A stretch of DNA of 64,000 bases from Janibacter cremeus (GTDB taxonomy: Bacteria > Actinomycetota > Actinomycetes > Actinomycetales > Dermatophilaceae). The stretch lies in assembly GCF_013409205.1 (NCBI RefSeq), contig NZ_JACCAE010000001.1, positions 372,001-436,000 of the forward strand, given 5' to 3'. Positions 60,056 through 64,000 of the stretch are shown here, in pieces. The position numbers and the translations under genes were made by a program. The notes below the pieces were generated by a model. It did not search any database and was not told the DNA's origin. It was given only the letters and a program-made list of their open reading frames with translations. Numbering within the stretch: position 1 is the first letter of the stretch; every line of letters begins with the position of its first letter.

Positions 60056-61812
60056 GGGCCGCCGACCAGGACGTGCTGCGGGTCGGCAACTGCTCCGGCT
60101 TCTACGGGGACCGCCTGTCCGCGATGCGCGAAATGCTCCAGGACGGTCAGGTCGACGTCATCACCGGCGACTGGCTGGCGGAGCTGACGATGCTGATCCT
60201 CGGGCGCGACCGGCTCAAGGACCCCGACACCGGCTACGCCAAGACCTTCCTGCTGCAGCTGCGCGACTGCCTCGGCCTGGCCCTCGAGCAGGGCGTGACG
60301 ATCGTGGCCAACGCCGGCGGCGTCAACACCCCCGGCCTGGTCACCGCCATCCGCGAGCTCGCGACGAGTCAGGGCCTGAGCCCGCAGGTCGCGCACGTCC
60401 GCGGCGACGACCTGACCCCCCGGGCAGCCGAGCTCGGCCTGGGCGAGCCGATGGGGGCCCATGCCTACCTCGGCGCGTTCGGGATCGCGCGCGCGGTCGC
60501 CTCCGGCGCCGACATCGTCGTCACCGGCCGCGTCACGGACGCCTCGATCATCGTCGGGCCGGCCATCGCCCACTTCGGATGGGGCCGTGAGGACCACGAC
60601 GCACTGGCCGGAGCCACCGCGGCCGGACACGTCATCGAGTGCGGCACCCAGGCCACCGGAGGGAACTACTCGTTCTTCACCGAGATCGAGAACCTCGACC
60701 ACCCGGGGTTCCCCATCGCCGAGATCCACCGTGACGGCTCCAGCGTCATCACGAAGCACCCGGGCACCGGTGGCGCCGTCACCGTCGACACCGTGAAGTC
60801 CCAGCTGCTCTACGAGATCGCCGACGCGCGCTATCCCGGTCCGGACGTCACGACGCGCCTGGACACGATCACCGTCGAGCACCAGGCCCCCGACCGGGTC
60901 TCCATGGCCGGGATCCGCGGCGAGGCTCCCCCGCCCGAGGTCAAGGTCTCGCTGAACTCCCTCGGCGGCTTCCGCAACGAGATGACGATGGTCCTGACCG
61001 GCCTGGACATCGAGGCGAAGGCCGAGCTCGCCCAGCGCCAGTTCATGTCCGGGCTGACGACCTCCCCCGCCGAGCTGACGTGGGCACTGACGCGCACCGA
61101 CATCCCGAACGCACCGACCCAGCAGCAGGCCGCGGCGCTGCTGACGGTGGTCGCCCGCGACAAGGACCCCAAGGTCGTCGGCCGCGCCTTCACCCGCGCA
61201 GGGATCGAGATCGCCCTGGGCACCTACCCGGGCTGCCACACCCTCGCACCCCCGTCCGCCGGATCGCCGTACGGGGTCTTCACCCCCGGGTACGTCGCGC
61301 AGTCGGTGCCCGAGCACGAGGTCGTCCTGGACGACGGCACCGTGGAGGTCATCGCTCCCCCTTCGCAGACCCGCCCGCTCGAGCCGCTCCTGGGCGAACC
61401 CGCAGCGCCCGGCGACGGGACCCACGCCGCGGCCGGACCGCACGGCGAGCCGGCCCCGACCTGCGCCGTCCCCCTGGGCACCATCGCCGGCGCCCGCTCC
61501 GGCGACAAGGGCGGCCACGCCAACATCGGTGTGTGGGTGCGCGACGAGCGCGTCTGGCCGTGGCTGTCCGCGCACCTGACCCCCGAGCGGGTGCGAGAGC
61601 TGATCCCCGAGGCGGCCGACCTGCCCGTGCAGATCACGCACCTGCCCAACCTGATGGCCGTCAACGTCGTCGTCGAGAACATCCTCGGTGAAGGCGTGGC
61701 CTACAACGCCCGCTTCGACCCGCAGGCCAAGGGCCTGGCCGAGTGGCTGCGCTCCCGGCACGTCGACATCCCCACCCACCTGCTCCCTTCGACCCCCGAG
61801 GACCACCGATGA
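60052..61812 (+). CDS. AtuA-like protein (DUF1446, acyclic terpene utilisation)
   Basis: A 586-residue protein of the acyclic terpene utilisation AtuA family. The N-terminal about 440 residues form the DUF1446 domain ([44 protein letters not shown]), and the C-terminal part (about 480-580) includes [17 protein letters not shown] and the [11 protein letters not shown] block. AtuA proteins occur with carboxylase and ACAD genes in terpenoid or branched-chain acyl-CoA breakdown, but their reaction is not established. The GTG start overlaps the previous stop, and the ACAD gene overlaps by ATGA. Confidence 0.9.
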   Translation: MRAADQDVLRVGNCSGFYGDRLSAMREMLQDGQVDVITGDWLAELTMLILGRDRLKDPDTGYAKTFLLQLRDCLGLALEQGVTIVANAGGVNTPGLVTAIRELATSQGLSPQVAHVRGDDLTPRAAELGLGEPMGAHAYLGAFGIARAVASGADIVVTGRVTDASIIVGPAIAHFGWGREDHDALAGATAAGHVIECGTQATGGNYSFFTEIENLDHPGFPIAEIHRDGSSVITKHPGTGGAVTVDTVKSQLLYEIADARYPGPDVTTRLDTITVEHQAPDRVSMAGIRGEAPPPEVKVSLNSLGGFRNEMTMVLTGLDIEAKAELAQRQFMSGLTTSPAELTWALTRTDIPNAPTQQQAAALLTVVARDKDPKVVGRAFTRAGIEIALGTYPGCHTLAPPSAGSPYGVFTPGYVAQSVPEHEVVLDDGTVEVIAPPSQTRPLEPLLGEPAAPGDGTHAAAGPHGEPAPTCAVPLGTIAGARSGDKGGHANIGVWVRDERVWPWLSAHLTPERVRELIPEAADLPVQITHLPNLMAVNVVVENILGEGVAYNARFDPQAKGLAEWLRSRHVDIPTHLLPSTPEDHR

Positions 61813-62978
61813 GTCACGCCGACTGGTACACCGACGAGATGAGCGCCCTGCGCGACACGACGAGTCAGTTCGTCGAGCGCGAGATCCTGCCGCACCAGGA
61901 CGCCTGGGAGCGCGAAGGGGAGCTACCCCGCTCGCTGCACACCGTGGCCGCACGACAGGGACTGCTCGGCGCGAGCTTCCCCGAGCACGCCGGTGGCGAA
62001 GGCGGCGGTCAGCGGGCCGGGGTCACCGTCACCGAGGCATTCCACGAGGCCGGGGGCGCCGGCGGCGCCTACGCCTCCCTCTTCACGGCCGGCATCGCCT
62101 GTCCGCACATCGTCACCGCGAGCGACCGGGAGCAGATCGAGCGCTGGGTGGCCCCGACCCTGGCCGGCGAACGGATCGGCGCCCTGGCGATCACCGAGCC
62201 CGACGGCGGATCCGACGTGAACGGGCTGCGCACCACCGCGCGCCGCGACGGCGACGAGTACGTCGTCAACGGCGCCAAGACGTACATCACCTCCGGGGTC
62301 CGCGCCGACTTCGTCACGACAGCGGTACGCACCGGTGGTGAGGAGCATCCCGGTGGTCGCGGCCTGTCCCTGATCGTCATCGAGAAGGGCACTCCCGGGT
62401 TCGAGGTGACCCGCCGGCTGGAGAAGCTGGGTTGGCGCTGCTCGGACACCGCCGAGCTGTCCCTCACCGACGTGCGGGTCCCGGCCGAGAACCTCATCGG
62501 GCCGGAGAACGCCGGCTTCCTGCTCATCGGCAGCGCCTTCCTCACCGAGCGGATCGCCATGGCCGCGCAGGCCTACTCGCAGGCACAGCGCTGCCTGGAC
62601 CTGGCCACGGCGTGGTGCCGTGACCGGAAGACCTTCGGCGAGCCGCTCATCGCGCGCCAGTCGGTACAGAACACCCTCGTCGAGATGGCCTCGCGCATCG
62701 ACGTCGCGCGCACCTACACCCGCGCCGTGGTCGACCGCCACGAGGCCGGCGAAGAACTGACCTCGCTCATCCCGGCAGTGTGCTTCGCGAAGAACACCGC
62801 CACCCGAGCCGGCGAGTGGGTGGCCCACGAGGCCCTCCAGCTCTTCGGCGGGATGGGCTACATGGCCGAGTGCGAGATCGAGCGGCAGTACCGCGACATG
62901 CGCATCATCGGCATCGGCGGCGGCACCGTCGAGATCCTCAACCAGATGGCCGCACGACGGATGGGACTGACGGCATGA
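61809..62978 (+). CDS. Acyl-CoA dehydrogenase
   Basis: A 389-residue acyl-CoA dehydrogenase with LAITEPDGGSDVNGL, KTYITSGVRADFV, KTFGEPLIARQSVQ and GGMGYMAECEIERQYRDMRI. It is a paralogue of the ACAD at 58058-59203 in the divergent operon. It is coupled to the AtuA-like gene before it and the carboxylase gene after it by ATGA overlaps. In such clusters the enzyme makes the enoyl-CoA that is then carboxylated, as in leucine or citronellate degradation. Confidence 0.92.
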   Translation: MSHADWYTDEMSALRDTTSQFVEREILPHQDAWEREGELPRSLHTVAARQGLLGASFPEHAGGEGGGQRAGVTVTEAFHEAGGAGGAYASLFTAGIACPHIVTASDREQIERWVAPTLAGERIGALAITEPDGGSDVNGLRTTARRDGDEYVVNGAKTYITSGVRADFVTTAVRTGGEEHPGGRGLSLIVIEKGTPGFEVTRRLEKLGWRCSDTAELSLTDVRVPAENLIGPENAGFLLIGSAFLTERIAMAAQAYSQAQRCLDLATAWCRDRKTFGEPLIARQSVQNTLVEMASRIDVARTYTRAVVDRHEAGEELTSLIPAVCFAKNTATRAGEWVAHEALQLFGGMGYMAECEIERQYRDMRIIGIGGGTVEILNQMAARRMGLTA

Positions 62979-64000
62979 CGATCCTGGACAGCACCCTCGA
63001 CCCGACCAGCCCCCAGGCGCAGGAGGCGGCCGAAGCCATGAAGGCCTCCCTCGCCGAGATCGGCGTGGAGATCGCCACGTCCGTCGCCGGCGGCGGGGAG
63101 AAGTACACCGCCCGGCACCACAAGCGCGGCAAGCTCACCGCCCGCGAGCGGATCGAGCTGCTGCTCGACCTGGAGTCCCCCTTCCTGGAGCTGGCCACCC
63201 TCGCGGGCTACGGCTCGAACTTCACCGTCGGCGCCTCGATCGTCGCCGGCATCGGGCTCGTCTCCGGGGTCGAGTGCCTCGTCCTCGCCAATGACCCCAC
63301 GGTCAAGGGCGGCACGAGCAACCCGCCCGGGCTGAAGAAGACCCTGCGGATGCACGAGGTGGCGCGGGAGAACCGTCTGCCGGTGATCACCCTCGTCGAG
63401 TCCGGCGGCGCTGACCTGCCGACGCAGAAGGACATCTTCATCCCCGGCGGGGAGACCTTCCGCAACCTCACCCGCCTGTCGAAGGAGGGCATCCCGACGA
63501 TCTCCCTCGTCTTCGGCAACTCCACCGCGGGCGGCGCCTACCTGCCGGGCATGAGCGACCACGTCGTGATGATCGAGCAGCAGTCGAAGGTCTTCCTCGC
63601 CGGCCCGCCGCTCGTCAAGGCGGCCACCGGTGAGGAGTCCGACGACGAGTCGCTCGGTGGTGCCGACATGCACGCCCGGGTCTCCGGTCTGGCCGACCAC
63701 TACGCGCTGGACGAGCAGGACGCGATCCGCATCGGGCGCAACATCGTCTCCCGCCTGGGCCACCGGAAGGCCTCGGGGCCGGCGACCACCGAGCCGAAGC
63801 CGCCGCGCTACCCGGCCGAAGAGCTGCTGTCGATCGTCCCGCCGGACCTGAAGTCCCCCTTCGACCCGCGCGAGGTCATCGCCCGGATCGTCGACGACAG
63901 CGACTTCGACGAGTTCAAGCCGCTCTACGGCTCATCCCTCGTCACCGGATGGGCCCAGCTGCACGGCTTCCCGGTCGGCATCCTCGCCAATGCCCGCGGG
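62975..64000 (+). CDS. Acyl-CoA carboxylase beta subunit (carboxyltransferase), cut by window end
   Basis: The first 342 residues of a biotin-dependent carboxyltransferase; the frame is open to the last base. It has the N-terminal ERIELLLDLESPFLEL block, VLANDPTVKGG, and GNSTAGGAYLPGMSDHVVMI, and resembles methylcrotonyl- or geranyl-CoA carboxylase beta subunits. The ATG overlaps the ACAD stop by ATGA. A biotin carboxylase alpha subunit and an enoyl-CoA hydratase are expected just beyond the window. Confidence 0.93.
   Translation, partial: MTILDSTLDPTSPQAQEAAEAMKASLAEIGVEIATSVAGGGEKYTARHHKRGKLTARERIELLLDLESPFLELATLAGYGSNFTVGASIVAGIGLVSGVECLVLANDPTVKGGTSNPPGLKKTLRMHEVARENRLPVITLVESGGADLPTQKDIFIPGGETFRNLTRLSKEGIPTISLVFGNSTAGGAYLPGMSDHVVMIEQQSKVFLAGPPLVKAATGEESDDESLGGADMHARVSGLADHYALDEQDAIRIGRNIVSRLGHRKASGPATTEPKPPRYPAEELLSIVPPDLKSPFDPREVIARIVDDSDFDEFKPLYGSSLVTGWAQLHGFPVGILANARG

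Noticed and set aside
1..64000. rRNA and tRNA genes
   Set aside because: No tRNA cloverleaf or rRNA-like sequence was noticed in the gaps by eye; a covariance-model search was not possible here.

Overview
The window is 64 kb of very GC-rich DNA with strong third-position GC bias, short intergenic gaps, many ATGA/GTGA overlaps and frequent GTG starts. Lsr2-type, IclR, TetR and PucR regulators, a mycothiol-type DinB-fold protein and a PduO adenosyltransferase all point to an actinobacterium. A member of the Micrococcales/Intrasporangiaceae (Janibacter-like) is my best guess, from style only. No rRNA, tRNA or CRISPR array was seen, and no gap without any feature exceeds about 300 bases.

Region 1 (1-14.2 kb) looks accessory: a truncated Fic gene, a GMC oxidoreductase/aldehyde dehydrogenase/PucR operon with an IS5-type element inserted 13 bp upstream of the regulator start codon, two overlapping unknown genes in conflicting frames, a sigma-70 factor, a HEPN/MNT toxin-antitoxin pair, a small membrane protein bracketed by 104-bp direct repeats, an unusual two-component pair (receiver-glutaredoxin-like-thioredoxin reductase-like fusion plus histidine kinase), and an ERCC4-nuclease/Lsr2 fusion.

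Region 2 (14.2-28.8 kb) is catabolic. An ACAD/SDR/phosphotransferase set divergent from a TetR gene resembles a 4-hydroxyacid (Lva/ACAD11-like) pathway. A Tat-exported M20 peptidase follows. Then comes an IclR regulator and a probable five-gene operon: self-sufficient P450 (CYP116B type), GntP-like permease, homogentisate dioxygenase, an unknown protein and fumarylacetoacetase. The P450 gene has a promoter with two phased IclR-like palindromes.

Region 3 (28.8-49.2 kb) holds an MFS exporter, a complete Fic gene, an old yellow enzyme, a large LuxR-ATPase, a ferredoxin-reductase-like protein, a cobalamin adenosyltransferase, a REP-like repeat, an MFS/kynA/kynU cluster with two paralogous formamidase-like hydrolases, a membrane-anchored EEP phosphatase, a secreted HNH nuclease plus excalibur lipoprotein, and an MFS and a MOSC protein.

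Region 4 (49.3-64 kb) holds an ABC exporter translationally coupled to a DesK/DesR-type two-component system, a lipoprotein, and two divergent acyl-CoA catabolic operons around a 24-bp TetR-type palindrome. The left operon carries ACAD, two acyl-CoA ligases and an SDR. The right carries a TIGR03084-like protein, an AtuA-like protein, ACAD and an acyl-CoA carboxylase beta subunit cut by the window end. The nonamer CGAAGGGGG is strikingly over-represented throughout.
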